A DNA stretch of 64,000 nucleotides from DASTPP01 sp035762175 (lineage in GTDB: Bacteria; Myxococcota_A; Polyangia; Polyangiales; Polyangiaceae). Shown here one piece after another: positions 10,678 through 18,315 of this stretch. A program made the position numbers and the translations under genes. The stretch covers positions 20,403-84,402 of the forward strand of contig DASTPP010000295.1 in the NCBI GenBank assembly GCA_035762175.1, in the 5' to 3' direction. How positions within the stretch are numbered: the stretch's first letter is position 1; each line of letters starts with the position of its first letter. The notes beneath the pieces are model-generated. The model saw nothing but the letters and a program-made list of their open reading frames with translations. It made no database searches and had not been told where the DNA came from.

Positions 10678-12405
10678 ATGAGAAGGTTTTGGCTTCCGTT
10701 CACGTACCTCGCCTTGGTCTCGTCCCTGACGCTCGTCGGCTGTGGCGACGATGACGACGACCCGGGCACGACCAACGGCACGGGCGGCCGAGCGGGCACC
10801 GGCGGCACGGGCGGCCGGGCCGGCACGGGCGGCTCGGGCACCGGCGGCTCGGGCACGGGCGGCACGGCCGGCTCGGGCACCGGTGGCTCGGGCACCGGCG
10901 GCTCCGCGGGTTCGGGCACCGGCGGCTCGGCCGGCGACGGTACGGGCGGCTCGGCCGGCGATGGTACCGGCGGCTCGGCCGGCGACGGTACGGGCGGCTC
11001 AGCCGGCGATGGTACGGGCGGCAGCGGCACGGGCGGCAGCGGCACCGGCGGCAGCGGCACCGGCGGCTCGGGTACGGGTGGTAGCGGCACCGGCGGCAGT
11101 GGCACCGGCGGATCGGGCACCGGCGGCTCAGGCACCGGCGGCAGTGGTACGGGTGGCTCCGGTACGGGTGGCAGCGGCACGGGTGGCAGCGGCACGGGCG
11201 GAAGCGGCACCGGCGGGTCCGGCACGGGCGGCTCGGGCACCGGTGGTTCCGGTACGGGTGGTAGCGGCACCGGCGGCAGTGGCACCGGCGGATCGGGCAC
11301 GGGCGGCAGCGGCACCGGCGGCTCGGGTACCGGTGGCAGTGGCACCGGCGGCTCGGGCACCGGCGGCAGCGGCACGGGTGGCTCGGGCACCGGCGGATCG
11401 GGCACGGGCGGGTCCGGCACGGGCGGCTCGGGCGGCGGGGGCAGCGGCCCCATCGTGATCAACGAGTTGGCCTACAACTCGAAGGGCACCCCCGACGCGG
11501 GCTGCTACATCGAGCTCAAGGGCCCGCCGGGCGCCTCGCTCGCGAACCACTCGCTGCGCTCGATCAACGGCAACGGCGGCACACTCATCGCCGAGTTCAA
11601 GTTCTCATCGGGGCAAGCGCTCGACGCGAACGGCTACTTCGTCATCGCGCAAGACAACACCGTCACGGTGCCCGCGGGCGGGGCGATCGTGGTCAGCACC
11701 TTCGCCGACCTGCAGAACGGCCCCGACAGCCTCGTGCTAGTCAACAACGCCACCAGCGCGACCCTGGACGCCGTCGGCTACTCGGACGCCCTCGGCGCCT
11801 TCAACTCGCCCAACATCTTCCAGGGCGAGGGCAAGTTCGCGATCGCGCCGACGACCCCGCAGGTCGACCTCGGGTTCGCCCTCTCGCGCCTGCCCGACGG
11901 CGGCGACACGAACGACAACTTCACCGACTTCGGCATCGGCGCGAGGACGCCGGGCGCGGCGAACGTGGCCGTCCCGACCGTCGTCGGCTTCTGCAACGTG
12001 CAGTTCCCCGCCACGCTCTGCTCGACCCCGGGCACCCCGAGCGCCACCGTGTACGGCCAGGTCTACGTCGGCGGCTTGACCGACGCGAGCGGCACGCCCG
12101 CGCCGGGCATCAAGTCCGAGCTCGGCTTCGGCCCCGCCGGCAGCGACCCGCGCGTCTCGACGAACTGGGTGTACACCGCCGCGACGATCAACCCCGGGTT
12201 CGACTTCAACCAGAACAACGACGAGTACCAGGCGTCGCTGCCGGGGCAGGCGAACCCGGGCACGCTCTCGTACGTCTACCGCGTCTCGCTCAACGGCGGC
12301 CCCTTCCTCTATTGCGATACGACCGGCACGACCGACGACCCGAACAACCTGCCCTTCACCCCGGCCGACCTCGGCACCTGGACGGTCGCCGCGAGCTGCC
12401 CCTGA
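10678..12405 (+). CDS. Lipoprotein with long GTGGS repeat and lamin-tail domain
   Basis: A 575-residue surface or periplasmic lipoprotein. The signal is MRRFWLPFTYLALVSSL with lipobox LTLVGC, followed by an Asp run (GDDDDD). Residues about 30-255 are a Gly/Thr/Ser repeat built mostly from GTGGS units. Residues about 260-425 resemble a lamin-tail (LTD) domain: IVINELAYNS, CYIELKGPPG, FVIAQDN and LDAVGYSD. A final 150 residues contain Cys and a beta-rich unassigned region. LTD domains in bacteria are often found on exported nucleases or adhesin-like proteins, but no nuclease motif is visible here. GTG 10651 is an alternative start; ATG 10678 gives a standard lipoprotein signal. Confidence 0.85.
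   Translation: MRRFWLPFTYLALVSSLTLVGCGDDDDDPGTTNGTGGRAGTGGTGGRAGTGGSGTGGSGTGGTAGSGTGGSGTGGSAGSGTGGSAGDGTGGSAGDGTGGSAGDGTGGSAGDGTGGSGTGGSGTGGSGTGGSGTGGSGTGGSGTGGSGTGGSGTGGSGTGGSGTGGSGTGGSGTGGSGTGGSGTGGSGTGGSGTGGSGTGGSGTGGSGTGGSGTGGSGTGGSGTGGSGTGGSGTGGSGTGGSGTGGSGTGGSGGGGSGPIVINELAYNSKGTPDAGCYIELKGPPGASLANHSLRSINGNGGTLIAEFKFSSGQALDANGYFVIAQDNTVTVPAGGAIVVSTFADLQNGPDSLVLVNNATSATLDAVGYSDALGAFNSPNIFQGEGKFAIAPTTPQVDLGFALSRLPDGGDTNDNFTDFGIGARTPGAANVAVPTVVGFCNVQFPATLCSTPGTPSATVYGQVYVGGLTDASGTPAPGIKSELGFGPAGSDPRVSTNWVYTAATINPGFDFNQNNDEYQASLPGQANPGTLSYVYRVSLNGGPFLYCDTTGTTDDPNNLPFTPADLGTWTVAASCP
10780..11448 (+). repeat. In-frame 15-bp repeat encoding GTGGS
   Basis: Consecutive 15-nt units (GGCACSGGYGGCWSC-like) encode GTGGS for most of this span, with an early section of GTGGSAGD variants at about 10915-11020. 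Synonymous third positions vary between units, so the peptide rather than the exact DNA is kept, which argues for selection on the linker. Confidence 0.9.
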
Positions 12406-12534
12406 GCGGGTTACGCCTCGCCCCCCCCTCGCACGCCGCCCGGCGCGCCGGCCCCCCTCGGAGGCGCCGGCCGCGTAGCGAGGGGCCGGGGTCGAAACCG
12501 ACCTCTCGTTCGATGGGGCCAGCAGTCGGCGGAA

Positions 12535-12582
12535 GGCGGCGTTGCGCCCGACGAACGTACTTCCGTCGGGCGCAACGCCGCC
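12535..12582. repeat. Perfect 19-bp inverted repeat (hairpin)
   Basis: Arms GGCGGCGTTGCGCCCGACG and its exact complement enclose a 10-nt loop. The right arm contains ACTTCCGTCGGGCGCAACG, close to the core of the inverted elements at 55477 and 55729. No T-tract follows, so a simple terminator is unlikely. Confidence 0.85.
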
Positions 12583-12678
12583 CACTGCACGGACGCCATG
12601 CGTGCACCTACCTGCTCGCACCGGGCCGCACTTGCGACGCGTTGCCGAGGGCAGCGGACGAGCTGGTGTGCCTGCGAA

Positions 12679-12960
12679 ACGTTCCGGCCCCCTTGCGGTG
12701 AGGGTCGGCGGGCAACGAAGAGCCTTCCGAACCCTTCCCGAAGGGGGTCGGCGGGCAACGGAGAGCCTTCCGAACCCTTCTCGAAGGGGGTCGGCGGGCA
12801 ACGAAGAGCCTTCCGACCCCTGCCCGAAGGGGGTCAGCGGGCAACGAAGAGCCTTTCGAACCCTTCCCGAAGGGGTCGGCGGTGCAACGAAGAGCCTTCC
12901 GACCCCTTCTGGGAGGGGTCGGCGGTGCAACGAAGAGCGTAGCGGGCCCTCCGGGGGGGT
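12679..12960. repeat. 43-bp tandem repeat array, about six to seven units
   Basis: The T of GGTCGGCGG recurs at 12705, 12748, 12791, 12834, 12876, 12919 and 12960, a period of 43 bp (41-43). Each unit contains CAACGAAGAGCCTTCCGA and a near-palindrome ACCCTTCCCGAAGGGGGT. There are no variable spacers, so it is not a CRISPR array. Confidence 0.9.
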
Positions 12961-12961
12961 C

Positions 12962-13132
12962 GGCTAGGCTCTGTCTGGCGAAGGCGGACCGAGCGCGGCG
13001 CCCGAGGCGCCAGTCGGCGCGGCCCGCAGGGGGCGAAGGAATCCGCCTGGAGTTCGAGGCCCCCCGCGGGCCGTGCCGGCGCCGCGGATCGGGCGCCGGG
13101 CGACGGGAGCACTCGCCAGACAAGGCCTAGTC
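12962..13132. mobile_element. 171-bp MITE-like element or insertion sequence remnant
   Basis: The ends GGCTAGGCTCTGTCTGGCGA (12962-12981) and the complement of 13113-13132 agree at 17 of 20 positions, with a perfect inner 10 bp (TGTCTGGCGA). The interior encodes no transposase. It directly abuts the tandem array. The family is unassigned; the ends are reminiscent of IS5-group termini, but that is only inference. Confidence 0.5.
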
Positions 13133-13289
13133 ACCGACATGCGCACAGGCCCCGATGTTGGGCGATGGGTGGTGGCTTCAACGCGGGGGGTTCGGCGGAG
13201 CGATGGCTCGAACGCTCTCGGACGCTCGATGCATGATGACACCGGCGAGGCCCTTCCGTCCGGCGTCGAGACCCGGTACGGCATAGGCT

Positions 13290-13607
13290 ATGGAAATCGT
13301 CGACATCAACGTGGGAACGGGGGCCGAGGCGGTCACGGGGCAGCTCGTCAAGGTGCACTATACGGGCACGATGACCAACGGGCAGAAGTTCGATAGCAGC
13401 CGCGATCGAAACAAGCCCTTCGACTTCGTGCTCGGCGCGGGGCAAGTCATCAGGGGCTGGGACCAGGGCGTCGCCGGCATGAAGGTCGGCGGCAAGCGCA
13501 GGCTCACCATTCCGCCCGAGCTGGCGTACGGCAGCCGGGGCTTTCCGCCGGTGATACCGCCGAACTCGACGCTCGTCTTCGAGATCGAGCTGCTCGGCGT
13601 CGGCTGA
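13290..13607 (+). CDS. FKBP-type peptidyl-prolyl cis-trans isomerase
   Basis: A 105-residue single-domain FKBP, a cytosolic proline isomerase and folding helper. Family hallmarks: VKVHYTGTMTNGQKFDSS (residues 20-37), FVLGAGQVIRGWDQGVAGM (46-64), GGKRRLTIPPELAYG (67-81) and the C-terminal strand FEIELLGVG. No signal peptide, so it acts in the cytoplasm. The ATG is fixed by the conserved N-terminal strand. Most of its length is overlapped on the opposite strand by the tail of the next gene. Confidence 0.95.
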   Translation: MEIVDINVGTGAEAVTGQLVKVHYTGTMTNGQKFDSSRDRNKPFDFVLGAGQVIRGWDQGVAGMKVGGKRRLTIPPELAYGSRGFPPVIPPNSTLVFEIELLGVG

Positions 13608-14839
13608 GCGCGTCGAGGCGTCGGGCGGGCCCCGGGCATTAAGCGCGGCGAAGCGTTCGGGCGGGCTCCGGGCGTCGAGGGCGGCGAAGCGTTCGGGCGG
13701 GCTCCGGGCGTCGAGGGCGGCGAGGCGTTCGGGTTAGCCCTGGGCGTTAAGCGCGGCGAGAGCGCGGGCGGGACGGTCACCCAGGGCGACAGGAGCGTCC
13801 GCTGGTTCGGGCCCTGGGCGTCGTCGAAGGCGAGATCGTAGCGGGCGCGCAGGCGGGCGACCCGCTCGCCGGGCGGCACGAGGCCGAAGCCGTCGTGCGC
13901 GCTCGTCTTCGTCGCCGGCAGGAGGATCGAGCGCCGCTGGCCGGGCGCGATCGAGTCGCGCGCGGTGCCGAGGACGACGGCGTCGCTCGAGACGCGAAGG
14001 GTGCGGGTCTTGGTCGAGTCGCTCGCGCGCTCGAGCTCGGCCTCGAAGCTCAAGACGCCGACGTCAGCAGTGGCGAACGGCAGCGGCGTGGCCCCGCGGT
14101 TCTCGATGCGCACGTCGAGCGCGGGGGCGAGCGGCGACGAGGCGGCGCGGGGCAGCGGACCGCGCAGGACGAGCTCGAGGGCGAGCGGCCTCTCGACCGG
14201 CAGCTCGAGGGGCGACGTCTCGAGCTCGAACGAGGGCATCGCGGCCATGCTGCGCGGGGGCGTGCGCCGGTCGGCCGCGCCTTCGGCGTAGGCGTAGCGG
14301 GCGAGGACGCGCACCCGCTTCGCGTCGCCCACATCAAGGCGAGTCGGAAACTGGTACCAGGGCAGCTTGCGGGCGGCGCCGGGCGCGAGCGTGATGACGT
14401 CTTTGGTCCAGTCTTCGTCGTAGAGACCGCAACGCACCCCGGCGGGCTCGGGCGCGGCCTCCCAGGTGCCGGCGGCGGTCTGCCGCTCGACCGAGAACGA
14501 GATGCGCGGCTCGCGCCGGCCCGCGTCGCTGCCGTCGCTCGGCAAGACGACGGGGTAGCTGCGCGAGCGCGAGCGGTTGACCAGCCAGACCTCGAGGCGG
14601 GGGTCTTTCGACGCCTCGAAGGGCTCGGCGTTCGCGCGGCGGATCTCGAGCCGCAGATCGCGCTCGACGTCGGCCCGCGCGAGCTTGAACACCGGGCCCT
14701 TCGCCGCCCCGGGCGCGGGCGGGGCGCCCCGCTCGGGCGAGGCGGCGGCGTCCCCCGAAATCGAGGCGACGCCGAGAGAGAGCGCCGCGGCGGCGAGGGC
14801 GAGCCGCGGGCGGCGGGCGGGGGCGTGGCGGCGGCGCAT
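13358..14839 (-). CDS. Exported protein with two Ig-like domains and 12-residue repeat tail
   Basis: The 493-residue frame starts with a signal peptide (RRPRLALAAAALSLGVASI, cleavage near DAAAS). Two beta-rich domains follow (about residues 50-190, with LEVWLVNRSRSRSYPVVL and CGLYDEDW; about 215-345, with LDVRIENRGATPLPF). Four copies of a 36-bp repeat encode ARPNASPPSTPG, and the frame then runs 250 nt antisense through the FKBP gene to a stop at 13358. That last part is very unlikely to be selected protein, and one repeat copy is 35 bp instead of 36, so the true end may lie near 13760 before a frame slip. A TACAGT box 20 nt upstream could give it its own promoter downstream of the VWA gene. 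Confidence 0.65.
   Translation of the reverse strand: MRRRHAPARRPRLALAAAALSLGVASISGDAAASPERGAPPAPGAAKGPVFKLARADVERDLRLEIRRANAEPFEASKDPRLEVWLVNRSRSRSYPVVLPSDGSDAGRREPRISFSVERQTAAGTWEAAPEPAGVRCGLYDEDWTKDVITLAPGAARKLPWYQFPTRLDVGDAKRVRVLARYAYAEGAADRRTPPRSMAAMPSFELETSPLELPVERPLALELVLRGPLPRAASSPLAPALDVRIENRGATPLPFATADVGVLSFEAELERASDSTKTRTLRVSSDAVVLGTARDSIAPGQRRSILLPATKTSAHDGFGLVPPGERVARLRARYDLAFDDAQGPNQRTLLSPWVTVPPALSPRLTPRANPNASPPSTPGARPNASPPSTPGARPNASPRLMPGARPTPRRAQPTPSSSISKTSVEFGGITGGKPRLPYASSGGMVSLRLPPTFMPATPWSQPLMTCPAPSTKSKGLFRSRLLSNFCPLVIVPV
13619..13761. repeat. 36-bp tandem repeat, four copies
   Basis: Units start at 13619, 13654, 13690 and 13726 (spacing 35, 36, 36). They encode the 12-residue repeat of the leftward exported protein. 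The 35-bp spacing of the last-read copy changes the reading frame. Confidence 0.85.
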
Positions 14840-14908
14840 GGCGGAGGAGGCTCGGCGTACTGTACACCGGGGGCCCGGAATGTTCCCCGCGGGGCGATTT
14901 GGGGGAGG

Positions 14909-16048
14909 CTAGCCCCCGCCCTCGTCGATGTCGACGAGGCGCACCACCGAGCCGAAGGGGAAGGCCGAGTCGGGGGCCCCGCCGGGGGCGACGACCCAGA
15001 GCACGGCGGCGAGGGGCGGGTCTTTCGGAAAGGAGCCGTAGCCGTCGGTGAGGTAGATGAGAAGCGTTTCGCCCTCGCCCGGGGGCTCGCGCTCGGCGCG
15101 CTCGAAGAAGGGCTCGAAGCGGGTGCCGCCGCCGCCCTTGGGGGGCGGCAGGGGGGTGTCGACGTCGATCGCGTAGGGCCCGTAGAGGTCGGCGTCGGCG
15201 TAGTAGAGCTCGGCGCGCACGTGGGGGTAGGCGCCGAGCACGCCCCGCACCTCGCCGAGGAAGGTGCCGAGCAGGGGCCCGTTGACCGAGCCGCTCGTGT
15301 CGACGGCGACGAGGGCGCGCAGCGACTCGCCCTCGAGCGCCTCGAGGTAAAGGCGCTGGTGAAGGAAGCGCCGGTCGAAGGCGCCGAAGTCGGTCGGCGT
15401 CCGCACGAGGAAGCGCCAGAGCTGCGTGCGCCAGTCGACGCGCGGCTCGCTCGCCTCGCGCACGATGCGCTCGAGCCCGGCGGGCAGGGTGCCCTGGCCG
15501 AGGCTGCGGGCCATGGCCTCGGCCTGCAACAGGGCGCGCCGCCAGTAGGCCTCGATCTCGGCGAGGCTCGAGCCCGCGACCGCGCCGCCGGCCCCCGGGC
15601 GCAGGCAGTTCGGGCAGAGGTTCGAGGCCCGCCGGTCGAGTAGCGCGTAGATCTCTTCGACGCTGAGGTGCTCGAGCTTCGGGTCGCGCAGGGCGCCTTC
15701 GGGCAGCTCGAGGCCGGGCTGGGCGGCGACGATGCCGTTGACGACGATGTCGGCGGCGACATTCCAGCGGACGGGGTCGCGGGCGCGGACGCGCGTGGGG
15801 TGCGAGAGCGCGGCGTGCAGCACCTCGTGCAGGAGCACGGCGTCGAGCTGCGCGGGCGAGAGCTCGGCGAGGTAGGCGGGGTTGTAAAAGACGTCGCGCC
15901 CGTCGGTGCAGGCCGTGGGCACGCCGGCGCTCGGCCGAAAGCGCGCGAAGAGGCAGAGGGCGGCGAAGAAGGGCGCGTCGCGGCGCAGCCGCAGGAGCGA
16001 GCCGCGGATGCGCCGCTCGATCGCGGCCGGGTCGGGGGGGGCGGACAT
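14909..16048 (-). CDS. HExxH metallopeptidase-like protein with VWA-like domain (DUF2201 type)
   Basis: The 379-residue protein combines an N-terminal metallopeptidase-like domain with HEVLHAALSH (His74, Glu75, His78), a CPNC pair at 145-148, and a C-terminal von Willebrand A-like domain whose metal site DTSGS (Asp250, Ser252, Ser254) is complete, with Thr309 and Asp335 (LTDGYG) as further candidate ligands. This architecture is the DUF2201 family, normally encoded beside a MoxR AAA+ ATPase as here. VWA proteins of this type bring substrates to the MoxR ring. It lies 6 nt after the MoxR stop, so the two are almost certainly co-translated. The target is unknown. Confidence 0.9.
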   Translation of the reverse strand: MSAPPDPAAIERRIRGSLLRLRRDAPFFAALCLFARFRPSAGVPTACTDGRDVFYNPAYLAELSPAQLDAVLLHEVLHAALSHPTRVRARDPVRWNVAADIVVNGIVAAQPGLELPEGALRDPKLEHLSVEEIYALLDRRASNLCPNCLRPGAGGAVAGSSLAEIEAYWRRALLQAEAMARSLGQGTLPAGLERIVREASEPRVDWRTQLWRFLVRTPTDFGAFDRRFLHQRLYLEALEGESLRALVAVDTSGSVNGPLLGTFLGEVRGVLGAYPHVRAELYYADADLYGPYAIDVDTPLPPPKGGGGTRFEPFFERAEREPPGEGETLLIYLTDGYGSFPKDPPLAAVLWVVAPGGAPDSAFPFGSVVRLVDIDEGGG

Positions 16049-16054
16049 GGCGCC

Positions 16055-17056
16055 TCACTCGTTCAAGAGCGCCTGGTAGTCGCGGACGAACTCGCCGAAG
16101 GCGGGCTCTTCACGCATGCAGGTCGCGAGCACGCCCATCAGGCCGCGGGCGCGCATCTGGGCGACGAGGTTTCCGAGGTAGAGCTGCACCCACTCGGCGC
16201 CGCCGCGCCCCGCGAGCCAGCGGAAGGCCCCGACCGCCTGCTCGCTCGTCTGCGCCCGCAGGCCGAGGGCGACGGTGACGGCGTAGCGGGCCGAGGGCTC
16301 GGCGGGGAAGCCGACGCGGTCGCCGCGCCCGCGCAAGACCTCGTCGATCGAGGCGAGCTTCTCGTAGAGCTGCGCGAAGGCCTCGAACTCGGCCGCCGCG
16401 CCCGGGCCGACGGCGGGGGCGACGTCGAGGCCGGCCTCGTAGAGGGCGTTCGCCATCTCCCAGGAGCGGGGCGAGGGCCAGGCCGGGCGCGCCGGGTCGA
16501 GCTTGTGCAGGAGCGTCGGTCGGTACGACAAAAACGCGAGGATGCGCTCGTGGAAGCCGGCGTCGATGCCGTAGCGGCGGAAGCTCTCGAAGTCGGGCAA
16601 GACCTCGAGGTGCACGAAGCGGTTGGCGAGCGGCGCGGGCATGTCGAAGACCGAGGCGCGGTCTTCTTTGCGGTTGCCCGCGGCCCAGATGAACCACCCG
16701 TCGGGCACGACGTACGAGCCGACCCGGCGGTCCAGGATCAACTGCTGCGCGATGCCCTGCAGCGTGGGCGGCGCCATGTTCAGCTCGTCGAGGAAGAGCA
16801 CGCCGGCGCCCTCGACGGGCAGAAACTCGGGCGGCAGCCAGCGCGCGACCTTGCCCTCGGCGACGGGCAGGCCCCGCAGATCGGTCGGCGCGAGCTGCCC
16901 GAGGCGCAGGTCGATGAAGGAGAGATCGCCGTCGCGCGCGACTTGCGCGACGACGCTCGACTTGCCGACGCCGGGGGGGCCCCAGATCATCACGCTGAGG
17001 CGCAGTTGGCGGCGCACGAGGGCGGCGAGGTAGGTGCGAAGATCGGTGGGTGTCAT
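16055..17056 (-). CDS. MoxR-family AAA+ ATPase
   Basis: A 333-residue AAA+ ATPase with Walker A GPPGVGKS (residues 26-33), Walker B VLFLDEL (86-92), sensor-1 Asn128 in WAAGNRKED and an arginine-finger candidate Arg146 (PLANRFVHL). MoxR proteins act as hexameric chaperones that remodel or load cofactors into complexes together with a VWA partner. Start: the ATG at 17056 overlaps the stop of the LRV gene (ATGA), and the frame upstream is low-complexity shadow. The next gene downstream is the VWA protein. Confidence 0.93.
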   Translation of the reverse strand: MTPTDLRTYLAALVRRQLRLSVMIWGPPGVGKSSVVAQVARDGDLSFIDLRLGQLAPTDLRGLPVAEGKVARWLPPEFLPVEGAGVLFLDELNMAPPTLQGIAQQLILDRRVGSYVVPDGWFIWAAGNRKEDRASVFDMPAPLANRFVHLEVLPDFESFRRYGIDAGFHERILAFLSYRPTLLHKLDPARPAWPSPRSWEMANALYEAGLDVAPAVGPGAAAEFEAFAQLYEKLASIDEVLRGRGDRVGFPAEPSARYAVTVALGLRAQTSEQAVGAFRWLAGRGGAEWVQLYLGNLVAQMRARGLMGVLATCMREEPAFGEFVRDYQALLNE

Positions 17057-18315
17057 GGGCGTCCGAGGGAGCGGGCGAGGGCGCCGGCGTGCGAGGCGAC
17101 GCGGGCGCCGATCGACGCAAGGGCCCTTGGGTTGTCGCCCCGGTTGACCGAGGGGCCCCCGGGCGGTCGACCCGGTCGCCGGAGGGGCCCCCGGGGCGGT
17201 CGCCCCGAAGGGCGCAAGCCGCGCGGGGCCGCCCGGGGGCCGGGGGTGCGTGGTCGCGATGCCTCGTCGTGCGGCCCGACGTGAGGTCGGACAAAGGGGC
17301 ACGGGGCGAGGGCTTTAGATAACCCGTCTTTGCGCGCTGGCAAGTCGCCTGCCGCGCCTTGCTTCGCGAGCCGCTCTCGGGCGGCGGTGCGATGGCGGGC
17401 GACGGGCGCGTGAGAGAGCCGCTCGAGGGCGACGGGGGGGGTGTTGGGGTTGTCGAGCAGGGCGCGGCGCACGCCCCCATCGAGGGAGAACGAGAGGCGG
17501 GCGAGCAGGTCGGGATCTTCGGCGTGGCGCGCGAGGGCGGCGCGGACGCCCGGGTCGGGGTCGGCGGCGAGGCGGCGCGCGAGGCGCGGGGGCAGGTCGG
17601 GGCGGGCGGCGACGGCGGCCCGGACGTCGGCCTGCTCGCTCGAGGCGAGGGCCTCGACGAGGGCCGGGGGCAGCGCCAAGTTGCCGGCGACGGACGGCAG
17701 GACGTCAGACATGGCGGCGAGCGCCTCGAGCGTCGCGAGGGGCGCCGAGGGGTTGGCGGCGACGAGCTTGCGCAGCAGGAGGCGCGCGTAGGGGGCCTGG
17801 CCCGTGTAGGCGGCGCGGCCGAGGCGGGCGAGCGCGGCGCCCGGGGCGGCGGGGTTGGCGGCGAGGGCGGTGCGCACGATGTCGGCGTCGTCGCCGGCCA
17901 GGCGCAGCAGGGCGGCGGCGGGGGCGCGCCGCGAGCCCGCGACCGCGCGCCGGACGTGCGGGCTCGGGTGGCGCGCGGCGGGCTCGAACCAGTCGGGCGG
18001 CAGCTCGGGCCGGGCGAGCAGCGCGCAGAGGCCGTTGACGGGCGCGGAGGCGAGCAGCGACGGGTTCTCGAGCAGCAGGAGCGGCAGGGCGGGGTTCGCC
18101 GCCACCTCGGCGGCGTAGGTCTGGGCGAGCGCGAAGAGCAGCGCGGGCGGCGCGTTCGGGTTGCCGGCCAGGGCGCCGAGCACGGCGCGGTCGCGCGGGT
18201 CGCGGGCGCGGGCTCGCTCGGGCGCGAGGAGGGCGCCGGCGATGCGCTCGAGGTCGGCGCCGGGCGTCGCGTGGTCGCGGGCGCGGGCGAGCAGCTCGGT
18301 GAGATCTAGCGCCAT
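17053..18315 (-). CDS. Leucine-rich-variant (LRV/HEAT-like) repeat protein
   Basis: The 420-residue protein is an array of about ten 24-residue helical units from about residue 45 to 325, with recurring NPNAPPALL, ANPALPLLL and DNPNTPPVALERL phrases typical of LRV repeats. The repeat solenoid should be a protein-binding scaffold. The last 90 residues are Arg/Pro/Gly-rich and low complexity, probably disordered. No FeS cluster Cys block, unlike the first described LRV protein. The start codon overlaps the end of the HEAT-AKR gene by 10 nt and its stop overlaps the MoxR start, so it is translationally coupled on both sides. Confidence 0.8.
   Translation of the reverse strand: MALDLTELLARARDHATPGADLERIAGALLAPERARARDPRDRAVLGALAGNPNAPPALLFALAQTYAAEVAANPALPLLLLENPSLLASAPVNGLCALLARPELPPDWFEPAARHPSPHVRRAVAGSRRAPAAALLRLAGDDADIVRTALAANPAAPGAALARLGRAAYTGQAPYARLLLRKLVAANPSAPLATLEALAAMSDVLPSVAGNLALPPALVEALASSEQADVRAAVAARPDLPPRLARRLAADPDPGVRAALARHAEDPDLLARLSFSLDGGVRRALLDNPNTPPVALERLSHAPVARHRTAARERLAKQGAAGDLPARKDGLSKALAPCPFVRPHVGPHDEASRPRTPGPRAAPRGLRPSGRPPRGPLRRPGRPPGGPSVNRGDNPRALASIGARVASHAGALARSLGRP

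Larger units (their letters stand above)
12406..13289. other. Gene-free region with hairpin, 43-bp array and MITE-like element
   Basis: No frame here has convincing coding character. The span holds a 19-bp-arm hairpin (12535-12582), a 43-bp tandem array (12679-12960) and, immediately after it, a 171-bp element with terminal inverted repeats (12962-13132). The last 150 bp before the FKBP gene show nothing recognisable. Confidence 0.7.

Noticed and set aside
10780..11448. Non-coding satellite repeat
   Set aside because: The 15-bp unit stays in frame within a long lipoprotein with synonymous variation.
12679..12960. CRISPR array
   Set aside because: Contiguous repeats with no spacers and no cas genes.
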